DNA of 20,897 nucleotides, from the NCBI GenBank assembly GCA_964553405.1, contig CAZKLS010000042.1, positions 1 through 20,897 of the forward strand, read 5' to 3'. The notes beneath the pieces are model-generated. The model made no database searches, was not told where the DNA came from, and saw only the letters and a list, made by a program, of their open reading frames with translations. Below are positions 1 to 6,352 of the stretch, one piece after another. The position numbers and the translations under genes are program-made. Numbering within the stretch: the stretch's first letter is position 1; every line of letters starts with the position of its first letter. This stretch comes from DATIRA01 sp964553405 (GTDB lineage Bacteria; Pseudomonadota; Gammaproteobacteria; Steroidobacterales; Steroidobacteraceae).

Positions 1-89
1 TTCTCGCTCATTCCAAGCCCGACACCGGGCGGCACTGACGAAATTGCAACTGCCGCAGACATAGGGGTTATTGTTAACTACGGACTTGG

Positions 90-117
90 ACTATATCGGT
101 CCTGCGTTGCCGGTCAA
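90..117 (-). promoter_or_regulatory. Sigma70-like promoter firing leftward out of the window
   Basis: Read on the minus strand there is a -35 hexamer TTGACC (112-117), a 16-base spacer, and a -10 hexamer TATAGT (90-95). Each differs from consensus at one base. An A/T run at 120-143 lies just upstream and could act as an UP element. Transcription would start near 83 and leave the window at base 1. The start of the downstream gene is not visible; an ATG at 9-11 on the minus strand is a possible start but has no well-spaced ribosome binding site. The promoter match is seen directly; its activity is inferred. Confidence 0.6.
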
Positions 118-262
118 GAGTTAAATATATTCGTATACATACTGACTAGCCCTACTTAGGTCGAACAGGCTAGCCACTGCGGCGACGTGGAAAAATCTCA
201 ATATTTCCATGGTCTAGGCGGGCTCCTGGCGGAAGAGCGAAGTCTAAAAATCGCTCAGCCAG

Positions 263-327
263 TGTTATGTAACATCTGATTATGTAAAAGTTCTGAACAA
301 GGGCCATTTAACGTAATTGTTCCAATT
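263..327. promoter_or_regulatory. Cluster of operator-like dyads and a direct repeat
   Basis: TGTTATGTAACA (263-274) is a perfect five-base inverted repeat around a central TG. Its core TTATGTAA recurs at 280-287, 15 bases on. A second dyad, AATTG-TTC-CAATT, lies at 315-327. Short AT-rich dyads of this type are often regulator binding sites, but I cannot name a regulator, and chance occurrence in AT-rich DNA is possible. Confidence 0.3.
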
Positions 328-367
328 GGCGAGTGGGGCTCTTCAGGGCCCGCAGGGCAGACGATCA

Positions 368-521
368 CCAAAACCTAGTCAGAACAGTCGCTTAGTGGGA
401 TTTTCGCCACCGGTTTTGGCCAAGATTCTGTAAGTCCCGGTTCGGCAGGGGCTTGATTCAGCGAAATTCGCCGGCGTGGCGAATACGCCACACGTTGCGT
501 GGAGCAGCCCGTTTCCGGGCT
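368..521. other. Run of consecutive inverted repeats; possible structured RNA
   Basis: Five dyads follow each other. CCAAAACC (368-375) pairs with GGTTTTGG (412-419), enclosing GTGG/CCAC (395-398/407-410). GTCCC/GGGGC lies at 434-452, GCGAA/TTCGC at 461-471, GTGGCG/CGCCAC at 476-491, and AGCCCG/CGGGCT at 506-521. On the minus strand the last has a GAAA tetraloop, which is a stable GNRA type. The density is suggestive, but I do not recognise a known RNA family. It may simply be the distal 3' region of the ppiC transcript. Confidence 0.3.
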
Positions 522-540
522 CTGCAGATACGGTGTGTTG

Positions 541-580
541 CAGAAACAAGACGGCCGGCCCCTCGTCGGAGGGACCGGCC
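541..580 (-). terminator. Rho-independent terminator of the yciB-yciI-bolA-ppiC operon
   Basis: A 12-position stem (553-564 with 569-580) closes a four-base loop. On the minus strand it is completely paired, with one G-U; on the plus strand the same position is a C/A mismatch. This favours minus-strand function. Going downstream on the minus strand it is followed by the T-rich run TCTTGTTTCTG. It begins 27 bases after the ppiC stop codon. Confidence 0.75.
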
Positions 581-607
581 ATCCAAGTGAGCTTCCGCCG
601 CGGGCGA

Positions 608-1447
608 CTAGATCTTCTTCTCTATCTTTGCGGTCTCGCGAAGTTCGTCCAGGTAAGCCTGGAGCTTCTTGCGCCGCGCGATCATCTCGACCTGCTGCTT
701 CACATCTTCATACGCCGGGGGTTCGGGGCTGCGGATGTCCTCGAGCTGGATTACGTGCCAGCCGAATTCACTCTGTACCGGTACCGTGGTCAGGGCGCCT
801 TTCTCAAGGCCCATCACCGCATCAGCGAACGGCTTGACCATCGTCTGCGGCGCGAACCAGCCCAGGTCGCCGCCCTGGCTGGCGCTGCCGCTGTCCTTGG
901 ATTCAGCAGCCGCCAGCTTTGCGAAGTCGCCGCCGGCCTGCAGCTGGGAAATGATGGACTCCGCCGTCTCCTGGTTCTCGACGAGAATGTGGCGGGCCTT
1001 GTACTCCTGCGGCATTCCGGCGATCTGCTCATCGTATTCGGCGCGGATCTCTTCCTCCGTTAGCGGATGCGACTCGTCGTATTTCTCTGTCGCCGCCTCA
1101 GCGAGGATCTGCATCTTCAGCAGGTCGATGCGTGCCTGAACGGCAGGGTCTTTCCCGAGGCCCTCTTTCTCGGCCGCCTGGGACGCCAGCAACATGTTGA
1201 CCAGCTGGTCGAGCAGCTGGTCCTTCTGCTCGGTTGTCGCCTCGTCCGCCGGCTTTCCGGTCACCGCGCGCAGGAACACGTCGAAGACTTCGGCGCTGAT
1301 CGGCTTGCCGTTGACTACCGCCACGGCGTTCTCGGCGCTTGCGGCGGACGCGGGGGCGCCGCCACCGGCGTTGTCCGCGGGCCGCGTGCAGGCGGCGAGC
1401 AGGGCGCCGCCGGCGAGGATCAGGAAAGTCAGTTTGTAATTGCGCAT
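608..1447 (-). CDS. Parvulin-type peptidyl-prolyl isomerase, predicted lipoprotein
   Basis: A 279-residue PpiC/PrsA-like folding helper that should catalyse cis-trans isomerisation of prolyl bonds in extracytoplasmic proteins. The N-terminus has a short basic start, a hydrophobic stretch and a lipobox LLAAC with the acylated cysteine at 20. Thr at +2 fits outer-membrane sorting. An N-terminal helical chaperone region (about 40-148) precedes one parvulin domain at about 149-238, which contains ARHILV, GGDLGWF and FGWHVIQL. A basic helical tail follows. The ATG is preceded by GAGGT at good spacing. It is the last gene of the operon, 23 bases after bolA, with a terminator behind it. Similar genes are called ppiC, prsA or ybgC-like in different genomes, so I give no symbol. 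The family call is firm; the substrate is unknown. Confidence 0.88.
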   Translation of the reverse strand: MRNYKLTFLILAGGALLAACTRPADNAGGGAPASAASAENAVAVVNGKPISAEVFDVFLRAVTGKPADEATTEQKDQLLDQLVNMLLASQAAEKEGLGKDPAVQARIDLLKMQILAEAATEKYDESHPLTEEEIRAEYDEQIAGMPQEYKARHILVENQETAESIISQLQAGGDFAKLAAAESKDSGSASQGGDLGWFAPQTMVKPFADAVMGLEKGALTTVPVQSEFGWHVIQLEDIRSPEPPAYEDVKQQVEMIARRKKLQAYLDELRETAKIEKKI

Positions 1448-1470
1448 CAGGACCTCAGTGGTGAAAGCGT

Positions 1471-1752
1471 TCAGGGATGAACTGGCTCGCCGGGCGAAAG
1501 CGCCTGGATCGAGAGAGCGTGAATGTCGGTCTGCATCATGTCGCCGACCGCGTCGTAGACCAGCCGATGCCTCCTCAAGGTCGGGAGGCCCGCGAATGCA
1601 TCGGCGACGATCAGCACCGTGAAATGACCGCGGCCGTCGGCCGCGCCGGCATGGCCCGCATGAAGGTGGCTGTCGTCCGTCACTTCCAGCTGCTCGGGCC
1701 GCAGTGCGGCCTCGAGCCGCTCCCGGAGCCGGACTTCGCGGGACCCGATCAC
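1471..1752 (-). CDS. bolA: BolA-family protein
   Basis: A 93-residue protein covering the whole BolA fold. It shows the family signatures DDSHLHAGHAG (about 26-36), GHFTVLIVADAF and RHRLVYDAVG, and IHALSIQALSPGE near the C-terminus. The conserved histidines in RHRLVY and IHALSI are those that BolA proteins use to bind a shared [2Fe-2S] cluster with a monothiol glutaredoxin. Known roles of the family are iron-sulfur trafficking, and cell-shape and stress control. Its ATG overlaps the stop of yciI by four bases (ATGA), indicating translational coupling. It could be bolA proper or a close paralogue; the RHRLVY and LSPGE segments favour bolA over ibaG. Confidence 0.87.
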   Translation of the reverse strand: MIGSREVRLRERLEAALRPEQLEVTDDSHLHAGHAGAADGRGHFTVLIVADAFAGLPTLRRHRLVYDAVGDMMQTDIHALSIQALSPGEPVHP

Positions 1753-2048
1753 GGCAGGACCTTCAGGAAGGGTCGGACTTCGAAGGAACTGAAGACGCCC
1801 TCGGTCACGTATGGATCCTCGGCAATCCAGGCTTCGGCCTCACGCAGCGAAGCGAACTCGGCCACGATCAGGCTGCCGGTGAATCCGGCAGGACCGGGGT
1901 CCGGCGAGTCGATGGCGGGCAGAGGTCCTGCCAGGACCATGCGCCCCTGATCGACGAGCGCCTGTGCTCGCGCGAGGTGCTCGGGTCGCACTCGCCGACG
2001 TATCGCGAGGGCATCCGGGGCGTCGCGTCCGATGATGACGTACAGCAT
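1749..2048 (-). CDS. yciI: YciI family protein
   Basis: A 99-residue YciI protein, the normal length for this small dimeric alpha/beta (ferredoxin-like) family. It matches the E. coli protein almost end to end: MLYVIIGRDAPDAL, RPEHLARAQALVDQGR, GPLPAIDS, AGFTGSLIVAEF and DPYVTEGVF. The conserved His in RPEHL and the Asp in VDQGR form the proposed active-site pair of the family. The biological reaction is not established. The start codon directly abuts the TGA of yciB (no gap), and its own stop overlaps bolA, so the three are almost certainly co-translated. Confidence 0.92.
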   Translation of the reverse strand: MLYVIIGRDAPDALAIRRRVRPEHLARAQALVDQGRMVLAGPLPAIDSPDPGPAGFTGSLIVAEFASLREAEAWIAEDPYVTEGVFSSFEVRPFLKVLP

Positions 2049-2585
2049 TCAGTTGCCTGGTTCGGTGGCCCGGCGGGAGATCCAGACGCCCTGGGCGAGC
2101 GCGAAGACCAGCGTCAGGCCCATCAGGCCGAACAGCTTGAAGTTGACCCAGGTCGCCTCATCGAAGCGGAAAGCGACCCACAGGTTCAGGGCGCCCGCGA
2201 ACAGGAAGAAGGCTACCCAGGCGAAATTCAGCCGGTTCCAGTCGCCAGCCTGCAGCTGGACGTTCTCGCCCATCAGCCGCTCGACGAGCGTCGGCCCGCG
2301 GAGGTAGTGCGTGGCGAGGAACGCGATCGCGAAGAGCCAGTTCACGATCGTCGGCTTCCACTTGATGAACACGGCGTCGTGGATCAGCAGCGTCAGTCCA
2401 CCGAACACCAGCACCAGTAACGCCGAGGTGAGCAGCATCGGGCTCACCTTGCGGAAGCGGATCCAGCTGGCCAGCGTCTGTATCAGTACGCCGACGATCA
2501 GCACGCCCGTCGCCACGTAGATGTCGGCGAGCTTGTAGGCGACGAAGAAGGCGATGACCGGCAGAAGGTCGAACAGGAACTGCAT
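2049..2585 (-). CDS. yciB: Inner membrane septation protein A family (YciB)
   Basis: A 178-residue very hydrophobic protein with about five predicted membrane segments (roughly residues 5-17, 22-42, 50-68, 80-95 and 118-168). It contains the family motifs YKLADIYVATG, WIRFRKVSPM, FGGLTL.IHD, FIKWKPTI and WVNFKLFGL. YciB proteins sit in the inner membrane, interact with division and elongation proteins, and help envelope maintenance; loss in Shigella impairs septation. It is the first gene of the yciB-yciI-bolA-ppiC operon and is transcribed divergently from yciO. The order yciB-yciI is common in gammaproteobacteria. Confidence 0.93.
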   Translation of the reverse strand: MQFLFDLLPVIAFFVAYKLADIYVATGVLIVGVLIQTLASWIRFRKVSPMLLTSALLVLVFGGLTLLIHDAVFIKWKPTIVNWLFAIAFLATHYLRGPTLVERLMGENVQLQAGDWNRLNFAWVAFFLFAGALNLWVAFRFDEATWVNFKLFGLMGLTLVFALAQGVWISRRATEPGN

Positions 2586-2628
2586 GCGTCCGTAAGCGTC
2601 TCGGCGTCCGGCAGGCGCGAAGGGCGCG

Positions 2629-2635
2629 TATCATA
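2629..2635. promoter_or_regulatory. Possible overlapping divergent -10 elements (yciB / yciO)
   Basis: The near-palindrome GTATCATAC supplies TATCAT on the plus strand (2629-2634) and TATGAT on the minus strand (2630-2635). Each matches the -10 consensus at five of six bases. It lies in the 89-base gap between the divergent starts of yciB and yciO. No convincing -35 is visible for either direction, so this is tentative. Confidence 0.35.
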
Positions 2636-2674
2636 CCAAGCCGTTTGCCTGCGTCGTGTCCGAGATCGAAATCA

Positions 2675-3295
2675 GTGGCGCTGCTGCTCACAATCCACCC
2701 GGTCAACCCCCAGCCGCGGCTGATCCGGCAGGCCATCGCGGCGATGCGCGACGGCAGCGTCGTCGTCTACCCGACGGACTCGAGCTATGCGCTGGGCTGC
2801 TGGATCGGTGACAAGGAGGCCATGGAGCGGATCCGGCGGATCCGGCACGCGGACAAGGACCACAATTTCACGCTGGTGTGCCGCGACCTGTCCGAAATTG
2901 CGCACTACGCGAGGGTGGACAACCGGCAGTACCGCACGCTGAAGGCGTCGACGCCGGGACCCTACACGTTCATCCTCGAGGCCACCCGGGAGGTGCCCAA
3001 GCGGTTGCAGAACCCGAAGCGGCGGACCATAGGCATCCGCGTACCCGACAACGCGATCGTGCGGATGCTGCTGGCCGAGCTGGGGGAGCCGATCATGAGT
3101 TCCACGCTGCTGCTGCCCGGCGACGATGCGCCGCTGACCGACGCGCTGGAAATCCGTGAGCGCCTCCAGCACGAGGTCGACCTGGTGATCGACGGTGGCC
3201 CCGGCGGCATCCTGCCGAGCAGCGTCATCGACCTGACGGGGGAGGCGCCGGTCGTGGTGCGGCGTGGCAAGGGAGATGTTTCGGCGTTCGAATGA
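2675..3295 (+). CDS. yciO: YciO family protein (Sua5/YciO/YrdC, threonylcarbamoyl-AMP synthase-like)
   Basis: A 206-residue protein of the Sua5/YciO/YrdC fold. I chose GTG 2675 over the in-frame TTG 2645 because from GTG the protein aligns without a gap to the E. coli YciO N-terminus (IHPVNPQPRL at the same offset) and has the same length. Motifs include VVYPTDSSYALGC, HNFTLVCRDLSE, GPYTFIL, PKRRTIGIRVP and VIDLTGEAPVVVRRG. YrdC/TsaC relatives make threonylcarbamoyl-AMP for the t6A modification of tRNA. YciO itself binds the same kind of ligands but is usually a minor paralogue, so its precise role is uncertain. The ribosome binding site is weak. It precedes trpS, with a 139-base gap. Confidence 0.9.
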   Translation: MALLLTIHPVNPQPRLIRQAIAAMRDGSVVVYPTDSSYALGCWIGDKEAMERIRRIRHADKDHNFTLVCRDLSEIAHYARVDNRQYRTLKASTPGPYTFILEATREVPKRLQNPKRRTIGIRVPDNAIVRMLLAELGEPIMSSTLLLPGDDAPLTDALEIRERLQHEVDLVIDGGPGGILPSSVIDLTGEAPVVVRRGKGDVSAFE

Positions 3296-3321
3296 GCCTC
3301 TCCTGGCGACGCCTGCGTATA

Positions 3322-3327
3322 TATAAT
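3322..3327 (+). promoter_or_regulatory. Candidate -10 element of the trpS-scpAB operon
   Basis: A perfect TATAAT stands inside TATATATAAT, 27 bases after the yciO stop. The -35 region is poor (the bases at the usual spacing are C/T-rich), so an activator or another promoter may contribute. The predicted transcript would have a leader of about 100 bases before trpS. Confidence 0.5.
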
Positions 3328-3354
3328 CGCGGCTTCCGACACCGGGGATGGCAG

Positions 3355-3382
3355 CGCTTCCTGTCAGGTAATCTGGGAAGCG
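3355..3382 (+). other. Hairpin in the trpS leader
   Basis: CGCTTCC pairs with GGAAGCG across a 14-base loop, in the presumed trpS leader and ahead of a markedly AT-rich stretch (3385-3420). No U-run follows, so it is not a standard terminator. No Trp codons are present in the short ATG frame that overlaps it. The role is unknown. Confidence 0.4.
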
Positions 3383-3434
3383 TCCTTAAGTAATTGAATT
3401 ATAAGTCTATATATCAAGAACCTAGGGAACGGCG

Positions 3435-4652
3435 TTGAGCTCTAACGTAACGGCGTCGCGGCGCGTGCTCTCGGGAATGCGCCCCACGGGCAGCCTTCAT
3501 CTCGGCAACTACCACGGCGCTCTGAGGAACTGGACGGAACTGCAGTACCAGTACGACTGCTACTTCTTCGTGGCTGACCTGCATGCGCTGACGACCGGGT
3601 ACGAAGACACGCAGGGCATCGACGAGCACGTCTGGCAGATGACGGTGGACTGGCTCGCTGCGGGTCTCAACCCGGCCGTCTGCACAATGTTCATCCAGTC
3701 CCGCGTGCCGGAGCATGCCGAGCTGCACCTGCTGCTGTCGATGATCACGCCGCTCGGGTGGCTCGAGCGCGTTCCCACCTACAAGGACCAGCAGGAGCAG
3801 CTCAAGGAGCGGGACCTCGCTACGTACGGCTTCCTCGGCTATCCGTTGCTGCAGAGCGCAGACATCCTGCTGTACCGACCGATGTACGTGCCGGTGGGCG
3901 AGGACCAGGTCGCGCACGTCGAGATCACGCGCGAGATCGCGCGACGCTTCAATTACATCTACGGGCGCGAGCCGGACTTCGAGGCCAGGGCGGAACGGGC
4001 GCTGAAGCACCTCGGCAGCCGCAATGCCGCGCGCTATGGGGAACTGCGGCGTGCCTACCAGGAGCAGGGCGATGCCGAAGCCCTCGCCCGCGCCCAGGCG
4101 CTGCTGGAGGGCAATTCGCGGCTGACCGTTGCCGACCGGGAACGTTTGCTCGGCTACCTCGACAACACCGGCCGCACGATACTGCCTGAACCCGACGCGC
4201 TGCTTACTGCCACGCCGAGGGTCACCGGGCTCGACGGCCGCAAGATGTCGAAGTCCTACAACAACACGATCGGCCTTCGCGAGAGCCCGGACTCGGTCGC
4301 GACGAAGCTGCGGACCATGCAGACCGACCCGGCCCGGGTACGCCGGACCGATCCGGGGGACCCGGAAAAGTGCCCCGTCTGGGACCTGCACCTGATCTAC
4401 TCCAGCGACGAGACGCGGAACTGGGCCATGGAAGGCTGCCGCACGGCGGGCATCGGCTGCCTGGAATGCAAGAAGCCGCTGATCGACCGGGTCGTCGAGG
4501 AGGTCAGCTCGATGCGGCAGCGGGCGCAGGAGTACGAAGAGAATCCGGAACTGGTCCGCGGCATCCTCTCCGAGGGTTGCGCCAAGGCACGCGAGGTCGC
4601 GGGCGCCACGCTGGACGACGTCAAGCAGGCCATGGGCCTCGTATACCGGTGA
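3435..4652 (+). CDS. trpS: Tryptophan--tRNA ligase with an internal insertion
   Basis: A class I aminoacyl-tRNA synthetase that charges tRNA-Trp. The HIGH-type signature is PTGSLHLGNY (17-26), and the KMSKS loop is GRKMSKSYNN (268-277). Other family segments are YFFVADLHALTT, QSRVPEHAEL, TYGFLGYPLLQSADILLYRP and VGEDQVAHVEITREIARRFN. At 405 residues it is longer than the usual 330-350. The excess is a mainly helical, charged stretch at about 181-247, between the Rossmann-domain RFNYIYGREP and the ILPEPDALL that leads to KMSKS. The start is TTG 3435, chosen because AGGGA lies at good spacing and the HIGH motif falls at the normal distance. scpA follows after ten bases, so an operon is likely. 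Confidence 0.95.
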   Translation: MSSNVTASRRVLSGMRPTGSLHLGNYHGALRNWTELQYQYDCYFFVADLHALTTGYEDTQGIDEHVWQMTVDWLAAGLNPAVCTMFIQSRVPEHAELHLLLSMITPLGWLERVPTYKDQQEQLKERDLATYGFLGYPLLQSADILLYRPMYVPVGEDQVAHVEITREIARRFNYIYGREPDFEARAERALKHLGSRNAARYGELRRAYQEQGDAEALARAQALLEGNSRLTVADRERLLGYLDNTGRTILPEPDALLTATPRVTGLDGRKMSKSYNNTIGLRESPDSVATKLRTMQTDPARVRRTDPGDPEKCPVWDLHLIYSSDETRNWAMEGCRTAGIGCLECKKPLIDRVVEEVSSMRQRAQEYEENPELVRGILSEGCAKAREVAGATLDDVKQAMGLVYR

Positions 4653-4662
4653 GGATAGATTC

Positions 4663-5586
4663 ATGAGCAAACCGGACCTCACCGTATTGGACGGCGCCGG
4701 CAGCGCCGACGTGCAGGCTGTCTCGCATGCGGCGAGGCCGGAGCAGGCCGAGATGCCGTTCGCGATCGTCGAGGGCGAGGCCGTAACGCAGCTGCCACGG
4801 GATCTGTATATCCCGCCGGATGCGCTGCAGGTGATCCTGGAGGCGTTCGAAGGGCCGCTGGACCTGCTGCTGTACCTGATCCGGCGACAGAACCTCGACA
4901 TTCTCGACATCCCGATTGCCGACATCACGCGCCAGTACATGCAGTACATCGAAGTGATGCATGAGCTGCAGTTCGAGCTCGCAGGCGAGTACCTGGTGAT
5001 GGCCGCGACGCTGGCCGAGATCAAGTCGCGCATGCTGTTGCCACGGCCGGCGGCCGAGGTCGGGGCGGATGAGGCGGACCCGCGGGCCGAGCTGATCCGG
5101 CGGCTGCAGGAGTACGAGCGGTTCAAGGCCGCGGCGGAGAATCTCGACGAGTTGCCGCGCCTCGAGCGCGACTCTTTCCAGGCCACCGCCGAGGTCGCCG
5201 AGCGGCGCGTCGTGCGGGCGCTGCCGAACGTCTCGCTGCAGGAGATGCTCGTGGCGTTGAAGGACGTGATGGTCCGCGCGGAGATGTTCGCCCACCATCA
5301 CATCCGGCTCGAGCGCCTGTCGGTGCGACAGCGCATGTCGGACGTGCTCGAAGCGCTCCGCAGCCAGGCGTTCGTCGAGTTCATAAATCTCTTCCGGCCG
5401 GAGGAAGGCCGCATGGGTGTCACGGTGACGTTCGCCGCGATCCTGGAACTGCTCAAGGAAGGGCTGGTCGAAATCGTCCAGGCGGAACCGTTTGCGCCGA
5501 TACACCTGCGGGCTGGGTCATCCCGGCACGTGAAACTCGTCGTCGACAACGAGCGACCGGGCGTCGTCAGGCAGATCGAACAATGA
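4663..5586 (+). CDS. scpA: Segregation and condensation protein A
   Basis: A 307-residue kleisin subunit. ScpA bridges the SMC heads and, with ScpB, forms the condensin that organises and helps segregate the chromosome. The conserved N-terminal SMC-binding region is recognisable at about 57-100 (FEGPLDLLLYLIRRQNLDIL, then IPIADITRQYMQYI), followed by ATLAEIKSRMLLPRP. The C-terminal winged-helix part carries VEFINLFRPEEGRMGVTVTF and LELLKEGLV. About 55 residues precede the usual family start and look low-complexity and species-specific. A GGA-containing site precedes the ATG. The stop overlaps scpB by four bases (ATGA), which fits stoichiometric synthesis of the two partners. Confidence 0.95.
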   Translation: MSKPDLTVLDGAGSADVQAVSHAARPEQAEMPFAIVEGEAVTQLPRDLYIPPDALQVILEAFEGPLDLLLYLIRRQNLDILDIPIADITRQYMQYIEVMHELQFELAGEYLVMAATLAEIKSRMLLPRPAAEVGADEADPRAELIRRLQEYERFKAAAENLDELPRLERDSFQATAEVAERRVVRALPNVSLQEMLVALKDVMVRAEMFAHHHIRLERLSVRQRMSDVLEALRSQAFVEFINLFRPEEGRMGVTVTFAAILELLKEGLVEIVQAEPFAPIHLRAGSSRHVKLVVDNERPGVVRQIEQ

Positions 5587-6344
5587 CTGGAAATCCCCTC
5601 ACCCAGGTCGTCGAGGCCATCCTGCTGGCTGCCGGAAAGCCGGTGAAGATCGAGCAGATGCGGGAGTTGTTCGACGAGCACGAGCGACCCTCGGAAGACG
5701 AGCTCAGGTCGGCGCTCGACGAGCTGGGCCGCGGATGCGCGGAGAGAGCCGTGGAGCTGGTTGAAGTCGCAAGCGGCTGGCGGATGCAGATCCGCCCCCG
5801 GCATTCGGATGTCGTCTCGCGGTTGTGGCAGGAACGGCCCGCACGTTATTCCCGCGCTCTGCTCGAGACGCTGGCGTTGATCGCATACCGTCAGCCGATC
5901 ACGCGCGGCGAGATCGAGGCCATCAGGGGCGTCGCGGTCAGCTCCTCGATCATGCGCACCCTCCAGGAGCGCAACTGGATCCGCATCGTCGGACATCGCG
6001 AGGTTCCGGGGCGACCGGAACTGCTCGGCACGACCCGGGAGTTCCTGGACTATTTCGGGCTCAAGAAGCTCGACGACCTTCCCACGCTCGCCGAACTGCG
6101 CGACCTGGACGACATGAAGGTCCAGCTCGAATTGCCGTCCGCCGGCGCCGAGGAGCAGGGCAGCGCGGAAGCGGCCGTCGAATCACTGCAGGGATCCGCC
6201 GTCGTGATCGACGGGGAGCAGGGCAGCGCCGATGAGGAGTCGGGTGAGGCCGGCGAGGACTCGCCGGAGCAGGATCCCGGCGACGAAGATTCGAGGCCGG
6301 CGCCATCGCTGGTCGCAGCACCTCCGCAAGACCTGGAACGCTGA
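5583..6344 (+). CDS. scpB: Segregation and condensation protein B
   Basis: A 253-residue ScpB, the dimeric winged-helix partner of ScpA. The two winged-helix domains span about 5-80 (VVEAILLAAGKPVKIEQM onward) and 90-165 (ARYSRALLETLALIAYRQPI, then GEIEAIRGVAVSS and GRPELLGTTREFLDYFGLKK). After about residue 185 the protein becomes a highly acidic, disordered-looking tail of about 65 residues with EQGSA occurring twice. At DNA level a 15-base sequence is repeated in frame at 6152-6166 and 6215-6229. Acidic tails are common and variable in this family. It is coupled to scpA by a four-base overlap and followed eight bases later by the pseudouridine synthase gene. Confidence 0.95.
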   Translation: MTGNPLTQVVEAILLAAGKPVKIEQMRELFDEHERPSEDELRSALDELGRGCAERAVELVEVASGWRMQIRPRHSDVVSRLWQERPARYSRALLETLALIAYRQPITRGEIEAIRGVAVSSSIMRTLQERNWIRIVGHREVPGRPELLGTTREFLDYFGLKKLDDLPTLAELRDLDDMKVQLELPSAGAEEQGSAEAAVESLQGSAVVIDGEQGSADEESGEAGEDSPEQDPGDEDSRPAPSLVAAPPQDLER

Positions 6345-6352
6345 TCCGCACG

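Larger units (their letters stand above)
1..607. other. AT-rich intergenic region without a recognisable gene
   Basis: No reading frame here resembles a protein, and the base composition is visibly more AT-rich than the remaining 20 kb. The stretch holds the leftward promoter at 90-117, overlapping small hairpins in its presumed leader (17-30 and 29-56), dyads around 263-327, a series of hairpins at 368-521, and the ppiC terminator at 541-580. The 67-residue minus-strand frame at 379-582 reads straight through that terminator and looks spurious. The region probably separates two transcription units that both run leftward. A small RNA gene cannot be excluded. Confidence 0.6.

Noticed and set aside
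379..582. 67-residue minus-strand frame after ppiC
   Set aside because: Its start lies within the terminator stem of the ppiC operon, it lacks a ribosome binding site, and it matches no family.
3348..3371. Seven-codon frame (MAALPVR) in the trpS leader as a tryptophan attenuator peptide
   Set aside because: It contains no Trp codons and no terminator with a U-run follows.
3414..5186. 590-residue minus-strand open frame opposite trpS and scpA
   Set aside because: It spans two genes with clear family signatures on the other strand and has no motif of its own.
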